Below, one piece after another: positions 1 through 7,565 of a stretch of 64,000 nucleotides of DNA; positions within the stretch are counted from its first letter, which is position 1, and every line of letters begins with the position of its first letter. The notes under the pieces were generated by a model. The model did not search any database. It saw nothing but the letters and a program-made list of their open reading frames with translations, and was not told the DNA's origin. The stretch is taken from positions 1 to 64,000 of the forward strand of contig JAZQPA010000142.1 of the NCBI GenBank assembly GCA_045628125.1, written 5' to 3'. The stretch comes from Minthousia sp045628125 (lineage in GTDB: Bacteria > Bacteroidota > Bacteroidia > Bacteroidales > Bacteroidaceae). A program made the translations under genes and the position numbers.

Positions 1-465
1 CATGGACGGTTGTCTTTTCTGCTTGATGACCCTCGGGAAGAAAACGGTCAGCGTGAAGTGAAGTACAACAAACCAATGTATATATTCAACAGTACCAATG
101 CTTTCCGCCTGAAAAGGAGTTGGATGCTGGAACTGAATTCCGAGTTTTGGACCAAGGCTCATTTTGCCAATGCACAGTTACTGAACAATTATTGGAACCT
201 CAGCCTTTCTGTTCAGAAATCATGGCTGAAGAATGATGCACTGACATTGAGGCTGTCATGTTCCGACATTTTCCAGCAATCCAAGTTGGGCGTGTTACTG
301 GATTTGGGTAATTACTCCTTGATGCAGACCAACATCAACGGTCAGGAACGGGCCCTGTATGAACAGCATCGCATTACGCTCAACCTGAAATACCGGTTCA
401 ATTCCACCAAGAGCCGTTATAAGGGCAAGGGTGCATCCAGCAGTATTTTGGAAAGAATGAAGTAA
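1..465 (+). CDS. Outer-membrane beta-barrel protein, C-terminal part (5' truncated by window)
   Basis: The reading frame is open from base 1, so only the last 154 or so codons are present and the start lies outside the window. The protein has the alternating polar/aromatic pattern of outer-membrane strands, and it ends with RITLNLKYRFN followed by a basic SRYKGKGA stretch. That ending is characteristic of the C-terminal barrel of the Bacteroidetes outer membrane protein beta-barrel family (PF14905 type, often with a carboxypeptidase-regulatory-like N-terminus). The family is related to TonB-dependent receptors. The substrate is unknown. The gene converges on the AraC gene across a repeat-filled spacer. 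Confidence 0.75.
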   Translation, partial: HGRLSFLLDDPREENGQREVKYNKPMYIFNSTNAFRLKRSWMLELNSEFWTKAHFANAQLLNNYWNLSLSVQKSWLKNDALTLRLSCSDIFQQSKLGVLLDLGNYSLMQTNINGQERALYEQHRITLNLKYRFNSTKSRYKGKGASSSILERMK

Positions 466-486
466 TTTTCAAAAAAAGGCCAACTT

Positions 487-811
487 TCCACTAAATGTGT
501 ATAATCTGCAGATTATCAAATAAATATTTAGTGGAGGGCTGCTTTCAACTTTCCACTAAGTCTCCACTAACCTTCCACCAGGTCTCCACAAAAATCAATG
601 TTATACTGACTTAATAGTATACTTTCATCCGATTTAGCAAGGAATAAACATTTGCACGAAGATTTTTCGCATACACTCAGAGCGGCAGCGAAAGATGCTG
701 TATTTAGTGGAAGGTTAGTGGAGAGTTAGTGGAAGGTTAGTGGAAGGTTGAAACAAACTCTCCACTAGTTTTTTTCTTGTGAAAATCAATAAAATACTGT
801 AGTTTAGTGGA
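487..811. repeat. Inverted arrays of 11-bp-phased TTAGTGGA repeats
   Basis: This covers most of the 466-1029 spacer, which holds no credible gene. Four copies of TCCACTAA or close variants start at 552, 563, 574 and 585, exactly 11 bp apart. Four copies of the reverse complement TTAGTGGA start at 704, 715, 726 and 737, again 11 bp apart. Single copies lie at 487 (inverted), 528, 761 (inverted) and 804. The 487-496 and 526-535 copies form a perfect 10-bp inverted repeat enclosing the 16-bp palindrome ATAATCTGCAGATTAT at 501-516. Function is unknown. One helical turn per unit suggests binding of a multimeric protein on one DNA face, or a large hairpin in RNA or single-stranded DNA. Confidence 0.85.
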
Positions 812-935
812 AAGTTGGCACTTTTTCCGTTTTTTTTGTTTTGCAGAGTTAAAGACAATCCAGCTGATGCTTCATTTATGCCCAGTCTTTGCCTTCTATG
901 ATGACCAGAGCCGGTCTTCATAGATGACCCGTTTT

Positions 936-995
936 TTCCGTAAGTTCGGAACAATTATTCCGTAAGCACGGAAAAACTATTCCGTTACTACGGAA
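936..995. repeat. Three 16-bp palindromes phased at 22 bp
   Basis: TTCCGTAAGTTCGGAA (936-951), TTCCGTAAGCACGGAA (958-973) and TTCCGTTACTACGGAA (980-995) each have 5-bp inverted arms, TTCCG and CGGAA, around a variable 6-bp centre. They start exactly 22 bp apart, about two helical turns. They lie 35 bp beyond the stop of the minus-strand AraC gene and do not precede a gene start. They may be tandem protein-binding sites or 3'-end RNA hairpins. No T-run follows, so a simple intrinsic terminator is not supported. Confidence 0.8.
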
Positions 996-1029
996 TACAC
1001 CGGTCACTTAGCTGACCAGATTAAGTTTC

Positions 1030-1857
1030 TTAAATACTTGTGTTGATTTGGGAAGGACTGATACCGTATTTCTCCTTAAAGGCACGTGAGAAATAACTGA
1101 GATTCGAGAATCCCACTTCCATAGCTACATCCTGAACCTGCCGTTGGCTATTATTCAATAATTTGTAGGCTTCTTCCAATCTTCGGTTTACCATCCACTT
1201 CTCTGGTGTCAGGTCGCTTACTTTGCGAAAATCACGCTTGAAAGTACTCAGGCTTCTGCCCGAATAATGAGCCAGTTCCTGTACGGACAGGTTGTACTTG
1301 TAGTTTTCCTCCATATACATCATGATGTCCGTACGCCACAGGGTGGTAAAGTCGAACAGCGAAGCATACACATTCTCATCGGTGCGAAGGATGGCCTGAA
1401 TACCTTCGGCCAGTTTCAGTTTGATCCATTCCTCGTCGGGTTCCAGGGAAAAGTCGAAATAAGGCATGAATGATTGGAACAGACTTTTTACATCAGGACG
1501 AGCCGGTATTTTCAACACACTGGCAGCCAAGCCTTTGGCATCACGAGGCAATTCTCGCTTGTTCAGTGTGTGCCAGTACTGCATCAGTAATTTATGGGGA
1601 AAGTTGAATGCCATGGAACGATGGGGAGTTCCCTCATTGCCTGTGTGGTGACATATGCGCACACGGTGGTCGCGGCGGATGAATGCACATTCTCCGCTGT
1701 GCAGGGTGGTAATGTTTCCCTGTTCATTGATGTCAATGGCTCCTTCCAGAACATAAAATAAGGTGTGTTCTTTAACTACACGCTCGCGCTGAATTTCACG
1801 CCTGTGCATGAAAACACGGATGATGTCATTATATTTTAAAGCCTTAAAATCATTCAT
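1030..1857 (-). CDS. AraC family transcriptional regulator
   Basis: This is a DNA-binding regulator of 275 residues. The N-terminal half looks like a cupin-type sensing domain (roughly residues 15-120). The C-terminal 95 residues form the double helix-turn-helix of the AraC/XylS family, with the signature region around VAMEVGFSNLSYFSRAFK followed by GISPSQ. The start at 1857 (MNDFKALKY) is preferred over an upstream in-frame ATG at 1896 because a promoter box at 1885-1892 lies inside the longer reading frame. The gene is divergent from a TonB-dependent receptor. By analogy with siderophore and heme loci it probably controls that receptor, but the ligand is unknown. Confidence 0.9.
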   Translation of the reverse strand: MNDFKALKYNDIIRVFMHRREIQRERVVKEHTLFYVLEGAIDINEQGNITTLHSGECAFIRRDHRVRICHHTGNEGTPHRSMAFNFPHKLLMQYWHTLNKRELPRDAKGLAASVLKIPARPDVKSLFQSFMPYFDFSLEPDEEWIKLKLAEGIQAILRTDENVYASLFDFTTLWRTDIMMYMEENYKYNLSVQELAHYSGRSLSTFKRDFRKVSDLTPEKWMVNRRLEEAYKLLNNSQRQVQDVAMEVGFSNLSYFSRAFKEKYGISPSQINTSI

Positions 1858-1884
1858 AATACAGTACTTTGACCAATTTATGTG

Positions 1885-1892
1885 CAAATATA
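1885..1892 (-). promoter_or_regulatory. Predicted -7 box of the AraC gene
   Basis: On the minus strand this reads TATATTTG, matching TAnnTTTG. It predicts transcription starting near 1881, giving a leader of about 24 nt before the start codon at 1857. Confidence 0.6.
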
Positions 1893-1909
1893 ACACTTTT
1901 TGACGAGTT

Positions 1910-1943
1910 TGGACGTTTCAGTACAATAAAATGGACGTTTCAG
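1910..1943. promoter_or_regulatory. Direct-repeat operator candidate for the AraC regulator
   Basis: The 12-mer TGGACGTTTCAG occurs at 1910-1921 and again at 1932-1943, an exact direct repeat with 22-bp spacing. It sits between the divergent AraC and TonB-receptor promoters. Tandem direct half-sites two helical turns apart are the usual target geometry of AraC proteins. The downstream copy overlaps the expected -33 region of the receptor promoter. The assignment to the neighbouring AraC protein is inferred. Confidence 0.6.
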
Positions 1944-1968
1944 CAAAGCGATACAATTGTCAAGTCCG

Positions 1969-1976
1969 TACCTTTG
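1969..1976 (+). promoter_or_regulatory. Predicted -7 box of the TonB-dependent receptor gene
   Basis: TACCTTTG matches the Bacteroidales TAnnTTTG element and would start transcription near 1980, about 20 nt before the ATG at 2001. The -33 element is weak, as expected for a promoter that needs an activator. Confidence 0.6.
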
Positions 1977-2000
1977 TCAAAAATTATATTATTAATTACA

Positions 2001-3872
2001 ATGAGATATATTTCTTTTGCCATGATGATGGCATTGGCTCTCCAGGCACAGGCTCAGACCGGTGTAACCAATAAGGAGGAGAACCAGTATGAGATTGACG
2101 AAGTGGTGGTTACCGGTGCCCGTTTTGAGACCGATGTCCGTCATTTGCCTATGACTGTTAATGTAGTAGGAAGAGAGAAACTGACCGAGAATCAGCGTAT
2201 AAATGTATTGCCAACCCTAACTGAACAGATTCCCGGTCTGTTCTTAACTCAGCGTGGAATGCTGGGTTTTGGTGTCAGCACCGGTGGATCGGGTAGCATC
2301 AGCCTTCGCGGTATTTCTGCAGGAGCCGGCCAGTTGTTGGTTCTGATTGATGGTCATCCACAGTATCAGGGCATCTATGGTCATTCTATCGGTGATAGCT
2401 ACCAGACCATGATGACAGAGCGTGTTGAGGTACTTCGTGGTCCTGCATCAATGCTTTACGGTTCTAACGCCATGGGTGGTGTTATCAATATTGTAACCCG
2501 TGGCATGAAGGAAGATGGCGTTAAGACTCAGGTGAATCTGGGTGCCGGTTCATGGGGAACCTTCCAGGCAGAAGCCAGCAATCAGGTTCGCAGCGGCAAG
2601 TTCTCTAGCACAGTTTCTGCACAGTATGCCCGTACCGACAACCATCGTCCTCACATGGGATTTGAACAGTATGGCGGTTATGTTAAGGTGGGTTATGACT
2701 TGAATGACAATTGGAATATCTATGCTGATGCAGATTTGACTCACTTTAATGCCTCCAATCCGGGAAGTGTGACTGCTCCAATGAATGAAATGGACCAGTA
2801 TATTACCCGTGGTGTAGTGACTGCTGCATTGGAGAACCATTATGCCAACACCAGCGGTGCTTTGAGCGTTTATGACAACTTTGGCCGTCATAAGATTAAC
2901 GATGGTTTTGCTGATGGAGCAGATCCTCAGAAGCGCCTGTTCCGTTCCAAGGATGCTCTGACCGGTATTTCTTGGTATCAGAGCGTTAATCTGTTCGAAG
3001 GTAACCGTGTGACTGTGGGTTTTGATTTTCAGCATATCTTTGGTGATGCCTATTATACCTCACGCGCTACTGGCGAGGTGATGGAGACCCAGAACAAACA
3101 GAGTGCCCGCAAACACATGAATGAGGTGGCTGGTTATGTAGATTTTCGGCAGGATCTGGCTTCATGGCTGACCATTGATGCCGGTATCCGTTACGATCAT
3201 CATTCTGTGGCTGGTGGCGAATGGATTCCTCAGGCAGGTCTGGTAGTTCGTCCTAACAGCACAGGAGAGTTTAAGGCGATGTTGAGCAAGGGTTTCCGTA
3301 ATCCTACCATGCGTGAGATGTACCTGTATCCACCTTCAAACGAGGAATTGCGTGCAGAGCGCATCATGAACTATGAGTTGTCATGGAAACAGCGTTTGGG
3401 TGCGTTCAACTATGGTATCAATCTGTTCTACCTGAAGGGTGACAACATGATTCAGACCATCAACAAGAAGAATGTGAATACCGGTGCCATTCAGAATAAC
3501 GGTATTGAGGTGGAGGCCGGTTGGCGAATCAACGATAATTGGAGCGTAAATACCAACCACAGTTTGCTGCATATGCACAACAAGGTGGTTGCCGCACCAA
3601 ACTATAAAGGCTATCTGGGGGCTAATTACCACAAAGGCCGCTGGAGTGTGAATGCCGGTTTGCAGCAGATTTGCGATTTGTATACTTCAGTGGGGGAGAA
3701 AGCTACAACTGAGGATTTCACTTTGTTGAATGCTACTGTAGGTTATATGGCAGCTAAGGGAGTACACTTGTATGTAAAGGGTGAAAACCTGTTAGCACAG
3801 AAGTATGAGATTAACTTAGGTTATCCTATGCCAAGGGCTACGTTTATGGGTGGAATAAACCTGGAATTCTAA
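2001..3872 (+). CDS. TonB-dependent receptor
   Basis: This is an outer-membrane active transporter of 623 residues. The start at 2001 gives a clean signal peptide (MRYISFAMMMALALQAQAQ), whereas an in-frame start at 1869 would lie upstream of the promoter. A TonB-box-like EIDEVVVTGA follows, then a plug domain (about residues 30-140, with RGPASMLYGSNAMGGVINIVT) and a barrel ending in the expected aromatic, MGGINLEF. The size and plug resemble the siderophore/cobalamin receptor group (CirA/BtuB-like) rather than the much larger SusC proteins. No SusD gene follows. The substrate cannot be read from sequence. Regulation by the divergent AraC protein is likely. Confidence 0.92.
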   Translation: MRYISFAMMMALALQAQAQTGVTNKEENQYEIDEVVVTGARFETDVRHLPMTVNVVGREKLTENQRINVLPTLTEQIPGLFLTQRGMLGFGVSTGGSGSISLRGISAGAGQLLVLIDGHPQYQGIYGHSIGDSYQTMMTERVEVLRGPASMLYGSNAMGGVINIVTRGMKEDGVKTQVNLGAGSWGTFQAEASNQVRSGKFSSTVSAQYARTDNHRPHMGFEQYGGYVKVGYDLNDNWNIYADADLTHFNASNPGSVTAPMNEMDQYITRGVVTAALENHYANTSGALSVYDNFGRHKINDGFADGADPQKRLFRSKDALTGISWYQSVNLFEGNRVTVGFDFQHIFGDAYYTSRATGEVMETQNKQSARKHMNEVAGYVDFRQDLASWLTIDAGIRYDHHSVAGGEWIPQAGLVVRPNSTGEFKAMLSKGFRNPTMREMYLYPPSNEELRAERIMNYELSWKQRLGAFNYGINLFYLKGDNMIQTINKKNVNTGAIQNNGIEVEAGWRINDNWSVNTNHSLLHMHNKVVAAPNYKGYLGANYHKGRWSVNAGLQQICDLYTSVGEKATTEDFTLLNATVGYMAAKGVHLYVKGENLLAQKYEINLGYPMPRATFMGGINLEF

Positions 3873-3873
3873 A

Positions 3874-3913
3874 AATAATAAAGGGGAGGCAAAAATGCTT
3901 CCCCTTTATTATT
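3874..3913. terminator. Bidirectional intrinsic terminator
   Basis: A 17-bp stem (3874-3890 with 3897-3913, one G-U pair) encloses a 6-nt loop, with A/T-rich flanks on both sides. It overlaps the stop codon of the minus-strand porin gene and follows the receptor stop by 1 nt, so it can terminate both convergent genes. Confidence 0.8.
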
Positions 3914-4925
3914 AGAATGAAATCTGAGTTTGAACTTCCAGTTTATTGTATCCGTCTCCCATTTTGGGTTCACAACGGGTATACTGTAGCTGCAATCTGC
4001 AATCCCGGTAGAACCAGTATTGCAAACCTGCGATGTAATTGGTCTGCTTGAATCCTAATGTCTTGTTATAGTTCATGTAATCATAGCTGGCCACAGCATC
4101 CAACTTATTGACCAATGGGACTCTGGCTGTAGCATAGTAGCCTTCACTCTTGGCATTACCGTCTTTACCTGTCAGATACTCTGCACGCAAGTAAAAATCT
4201 TTAGTGTTCAGCACACCACCCAGGGTCCAGCGGTTTCGGGTATAGTTGTCGCCTGCCTGTATGTCAGGATTAAATGGGGATGTGGCAATGGCATGACCTG
4301 TACCCAGCAGGAAACTGGTGACAAGGCTCAGTTCCTTAACGGGTTTTACTGTCAGCTTACCCTGAAAATCCTTCTGGTTGTTTCCATCCTTGACATTGAT
4401 TCCCTGTCCGTTGAAAACACCCAGTTCATAGGTCAGGTGGTCCTTGAACAAATCACCATACACCATGAAACCCAAGTCACGTCCAATCTGCTTTCCGTAC
4501 AAGGGGTCACTGGCTGTACCTGTCAGGAAGTTGGCAGCCTGTGACAGCAATGAGATAGACTCCAACTGAGTAGGAATGATAGGGTTCTCAATGGTAATCA
4601 GGGTCTTCATCTGACCTAAACGTGCACCAAACGCCTTGCTGAAACGGTAGTCGGTATAATACTCTTGCCATTTTCCACTCACAGGCTCGTGCATCAGCAG
4701 GAAAGACCATTTGTCTGTTACTCGCGCTCTAGCCAACAAAATAACTCGTTTCATCTCGAAAGAGTTATTAGGCTTACTGTTATCCTGATAGGTGTATCCA
4801 CCTTGTGCGAATCCATGCACTTCAATTCTGTCTTTCAACGCGCCCAGCAGGTTGTTATCCTGTGACTGGGCGTTGCAGTTGATAGACAGTGCTAATGTAG
4901 TTAATAAAGTTGTAAAATATTTCAT
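3912..4925 (-). CDS. Porin of the phosphate-selective OprO/OprP type
   Basis: This is a 337-residue predicted outer-membrane channel. An N-terminal signal peptide (MKYFTTLLTTLALSINCNAQ) is followed by a barrel-like sequence with the IEVHGFAQGGYTYQD opening strand, the MKRVILLARARVTDKWSF segment and a terminal strand ending in QTQISF. This pattern fits the phosphate-selective porin O/P family (PF07396), whose Bacteroidales members often have unproven specificity. Its ATG overlaps the stop of the dipeptidase gene by one base (TAATG), so translational coupling is likely. Phosphate as substrate is only a family-level guess. Confidence 0.8.
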   Translation of the reverse strand: MKYFTTLLTTLALSINCNAQSQDNNLLGALKDRIEVHGFAQGGYTYQDNSKPNNSFEMKRVILLARARVTDKWSFLLMHEPVSGKWQEYYTDYRFSKAFGARLGQMKTLITIENPIIPTQLESISLLSQAANFLTGTASDPLYGKQIGRDLGFMVYGDLFKDHLTYELGVFNGQGINVKDGNNQKDFQGKLTVKPVKELSLVTSFLLGTGHAIATSPFNPDIQAGDNYTRNRWTLGGVLNTKDFYLRAEYLTGKDGNAKSEGYYATARVPLVNKLDAVASYDYMNYNKTLGFKQTNYIAGLQYWFYRDCRLQLQYTRCEPKMGDGYNKLEVQTQISF

Positions 4926-6526
4926 TAGAATCCAAAACGGTTATCATTCCAGAACTTGCGGGTCATTTCATCCCAACGCAAGATGGTTGCACCTGCAAAG
5001 TCTGCAGTATATTCAGTCAGGTAGCTGCGTGCTGCATCCACTCCCTGCTTGTCAACCAACAGTTTGTACTGCTGCTCAACGAATGGCAGTTCGGTCTGTC
5101 CCTTCTGAATGAAGTGATCGTAATTCTTCTCCATATCCTTACGAGCTACTCCCCAACGTACGGTAGACAACTTGTTAGCCTGACGGTAGTGCCACAAAGC
5201 GGCATCGTCACGATAACGGTGGTTACCACAAATCTTGAAGCTTACAGGCAGGTCGGTAGTTCCGCAGAAGATAGGAATACGTGGGCTCTGACCAGGGTTA
5301 TCCATGCAGAACCAAACCACACCACCGATATCATTAGGCAACCAGCTGCGCAACTGGATAACGGTAGAATAAGCACACTGAGGAACAGCAATCAGACGGT
5401 TGTTCTGAATAGCATCCTTATCAGCAGCGATAGCCTTCAGCATAGCCACCTCGTCAGAACGCATCCATGGGTTAGCTGCTGGGCTCTTAACCAACTTGGT
5501 CTCACCTGTAGCACGATCTGTCTGCTCTACCATCAGCGCCTTGGTGTTGTCGAACTCAGTACCCTCATAAGTCTGCTTCAGGTAGTTGATGACATCGGTA
5601 GCAGCCAACTTCTTCTCTGGCTTTACGCTGAATGGCAACTCCTCGCTGTCCATGTTAAGGTTCAAGCTTGGAGCCAGGGTAGACAGGATGAAGAACTCGC
5701 GAACACTGAATGCCTTGTACTTGCCGTTACGGCCAGGACCACCATAAGCCTTGTAGAACTTGAAGGTCTCCTTGCCATCCCAGTAACCCAACTTCTTAGC
5801 CACGTCAAATACGTTGTCGCTGGCCATATAGTGATCTGGGTCCTTCAGGTTCAAGGTGCTGATACGAGGGATATTGGCACTTACACCAACCTCATCATCA
5901 GGGATACGAACTGCAGCCCAAACACCACCAATCTTATCTGGACCTTCACCGAATACCTCGAAATGCCATACTTCCTGAGGGTCAGCAATAGTCAGACACT
6001 CACCGCTATCGGCATAACCATATTCCTTGATCAACTGACCCATCAGCTTGATTGCCTCGCGTGCAGTGGTGCAACGCTGCAGAGCTACACGCTCCAACTC
6101 CTCAATCATGAACATACCCTTCTTGTTCACCAGGTCGCGACGACCGCTGATAGTGGTCTCACCAATACCCAGCTGCTTCTCATTCAAGCAAGGGTAGCTG
6201 GTATCCAGGAACTGATAGGTGTGCTTTGCCTGAGGAATGGTACCCTTCTCAATCATACCTGTCTGGTCGGTTGAAAACTCGGTATGCATACGGCCATCAT
6301 AAATGCTCATGATGGTGTCGTTTGGATAGTCAGCTGCAGGAACAACATTAACCCATGTACGGTACCAGCTGTCACAAGTGTGGCTGGTGATAACAGATCC
6401 GTCAACAGTAGCTTTCTTACCCACCATGATACTGGTGCAGCTGAATGGATCCTTCTCTGGCGCTTTTGTCTGAGCCATGGCATTGCATGCCAAAACTAAA
6501 CCCAGAACTACAAATACTCTCTTCAT
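4925..6526 (-). CDS. C69 family dipeptidase
   Basis: This is a secreted N-terminal-nucleophile hydrolase of 533 residues that should cleave dipeptides. The start at 6526 gives a signal peptide (MKRVFVVLGLVLACNAMAQ), then a short pro-segment ending just before Cys30, the likely nucleophile (CTSIMVGKKATVDGS), exposed by self-processing. The downstream sequence fits peptidase family C69 (PF03577). A longer in-frame start at 6553 adds only a basic MILKKTRKK leader and is disfavoured. The gene is first in a two-gene operon with the porin, suggesting that peptide release and uptake or efflux are linked. Expression starts from the divergent promoter region at 6562-6599. Confidence 0.93.
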   Translation of the reverse strand: MKRVFVVLGLVLACNAMAQTKAPEKDPFSCTSIMVGKKATVDGSVITSHTCDSWYRTWVNVVPAADYPNDTIMSIYDGRMHTEFSTDQTGMIEKGTIPQAKHTYQFLDTSYPCLNEKQLGIGETTISGRRDLVNKKGMFMIEELERVALQRCTTAREAIKLMGQLIKEYGYADSGECLTIADPQEVWHFEVFGEGPDKIGGVWAAVRIPDDEVGVSANIPRISTLNLKDPDHYMASDNVFDVAKKLGYWDGKETFKFYKAYGGPGRNGKYKAFSVREFFILSTLAPSLNLNMDSEELPFSVKPEKKLAATDVINYLKQTYEGTEFDNTKALMVEQTDRATGETKLVKSPAANPWMRSDEVAMLKAIAADKDAIQNNRLIAVPQCAYSTVIQLRSWLPNDIGGVVWFCMDNPGQSPRIPIFCGTTDLPVSFKICGNHRYRDDAALWHYRQANKLSTVRWGVARKDMEKNYDHFIQKGQTELPFVEQQYKLLVDKQGVDAARSYLTEYTADFAGATILRWDEMTRKFWNDNRFGF

Positions 6527-6561
6527 TTTTTTTCTCGTTTTTTTTAGAATCAAAAGTGGTG

Positions 6562-6599
6562 CAAAATTACGAAATTCCGGTCAATTTTTGTTAATTTTG
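6562..6599. promoter_or_regulatory. Divergent promoters for the C69 dipeptidase and the alpha/beta hydrolase
   Basis: On the minus strand TAATTTTG at 6562-6569 precedes the dipeptidase gene. On the plus strand TAATTTTG at 6592-6599 precedes the hydrolase gene by 20 nt. Both match TAnnTTTG exactly and are 22 bp apart, so the two polymerases would compete for this short spacer. Confidence 0.6.
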
Positions 6600-6619
6600 C
6601 AAGAATAAATTCACAAATC

Positions 6620-7564
6620 ATGAAACGTAAGATTATCGTCATAAGTTCTGTAGCTATTTTGCTGATTGTGGCTTTGTTTGGTGCCAGTAATTTTATGCTG
6701 GAATATTCTCTTCGTCCTGGTGCCGATATTCCTTTTTCTCGTGAATCGGCATGGAAGGGAATGTTTGCTAATTATCCGGATATGGAATCGTGGCGGGATA
6801 GCCTGATGAATATCGGTGCTCTGCATGACACGACCATTGTTCGGGAGGATGGTGTGCAGCTTCATGCGTATTATGTATATGCCAATCAGCCAACTACAAA
6901 GACTGCCGTGGTGGTGCATGGTTATACCGATTGTGCCATTCGCATGTTCCATATCGGACGAATGTATAGTCGTGATTTGGGATACAATATCCTGTTGCCT
7001 GATTTGTACTACCATGGCGACAGTCAGGGAAAAGCCATTCAGATGGGATGGAAGGACCGTTTGGATGTGATGCGATGGATGAAAATTGCAGCAGAGATTT
7101 TCAATACGAAGAGTATGGTGGTACATGGCATTTCCATGGGAGCGGCTACTACCATGATGGTAAGTGGAGAGGAACAGCCGGATTACGTGAAAGCCTTTGT
7201 TGATGACTGTGGCTACACCAGTGTTTGGGATGAATTCAAGGGAGAACTGAAGAACCAGTTCGGTTTGCCGTCTTTCCCCTTGTTGTATACGGCCAGTTGG
7301 CTGTGTAAGATCCGTTTCGGATGGGGGTTCCAGGAAGCTTCCGCATTGAATCAGGTGAAAAAATGCAAGCACCCCATGCTGTTCATTCATGGCGATTCGG
7401 ACGATTATGTGCCTACGGCCATGGTCTATCCGCTATATGAGGCTGCAACTTGCCCCAAGGAATTGTGGCTAACTGAAGGTGTAGCACATGCCTTATCATA
7501 TAGAACCTATCCAAAAGAATACACTGAAAAGGTTCGTAACTTCTTAAAACCTTACATGAATTAA
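6620..7564 (+). CDS. Alpha/beta hydrolase, membrane anchored
   Basis: This is a 314-residue serine hydrolase with an N-terminal hydrophobic anchor (about residues 4-24), placing the catalytic domain in the periplasm. The nucleophile elbow GISMGA puts Ser172 at the active site. The acid is most likely Asp261 in GDSDDYVP, and the base is His290 in GVAHALS. A HGYTD oxyanion-hole segment lies at 100-104. The layout resembles the YqkD/BAAT-like group of alpha/beta hydrolases. The substrate (acyl ester or peptide) is unknown. The next gene starts one base after the stop, so the two are probably cotranscribed. Confidence 0.88.
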   Translation: MKRKIIVISSVAILLIVALFGASNFMLEYSLRPGADIPFSRESAWKGMFANYPDMESWRDSLMNIGALHDTTIVREDGVQLHAYYVYANQPTTKTAVVVHGYTDCAIRMFHIGRMYSRDLGYNILLPDLYYHGDSQGKAIQMGWKDRLDVMRWMKIAAEIFNTKSMVVHGISMGAATTMMVSGEEQPDYVKAFVDDCGYTSVWDEFKGELKNQFGLPSFPLLYTASWLCKIRFGWGFQEASALNQVKKCKHPMLFIHGDSDDYVPTAMVYPLYEAATCPKELWLTEGVAHALSYRTYPKEYTEKVRNFLKPYMN

Positions 7565-7565
7565 T

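Noticed and set aside
487..995. Chromosomal replication origin
   Set aside because: The repeats resemble DnaA-box arrays in layout, but they do not match TTATCCACA. No dnaA or parAB lies nearby. Most genes to the right, including pgk and the long operons, are on the minus strand, which is the wrong bias for an origin at the left edge.
2550..3035. 161-codon minus-strand ORF
   Set aside because: Antisense shadow of the TonB-dependent receptor gene.
5114..6274. 386-codon plus-strand ORF
   Set aside because: It lies wholly antisense to the C69 dipeptidase gene, has no recognisable domain and shows a composition typical of a frame opposite a biased gene.
6611..7390. 259-codon minus-strand ORF
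   Set aside because: It is antisense to the alpha/beta hydrolase, which has a full catalytic triad, and it has no family features.
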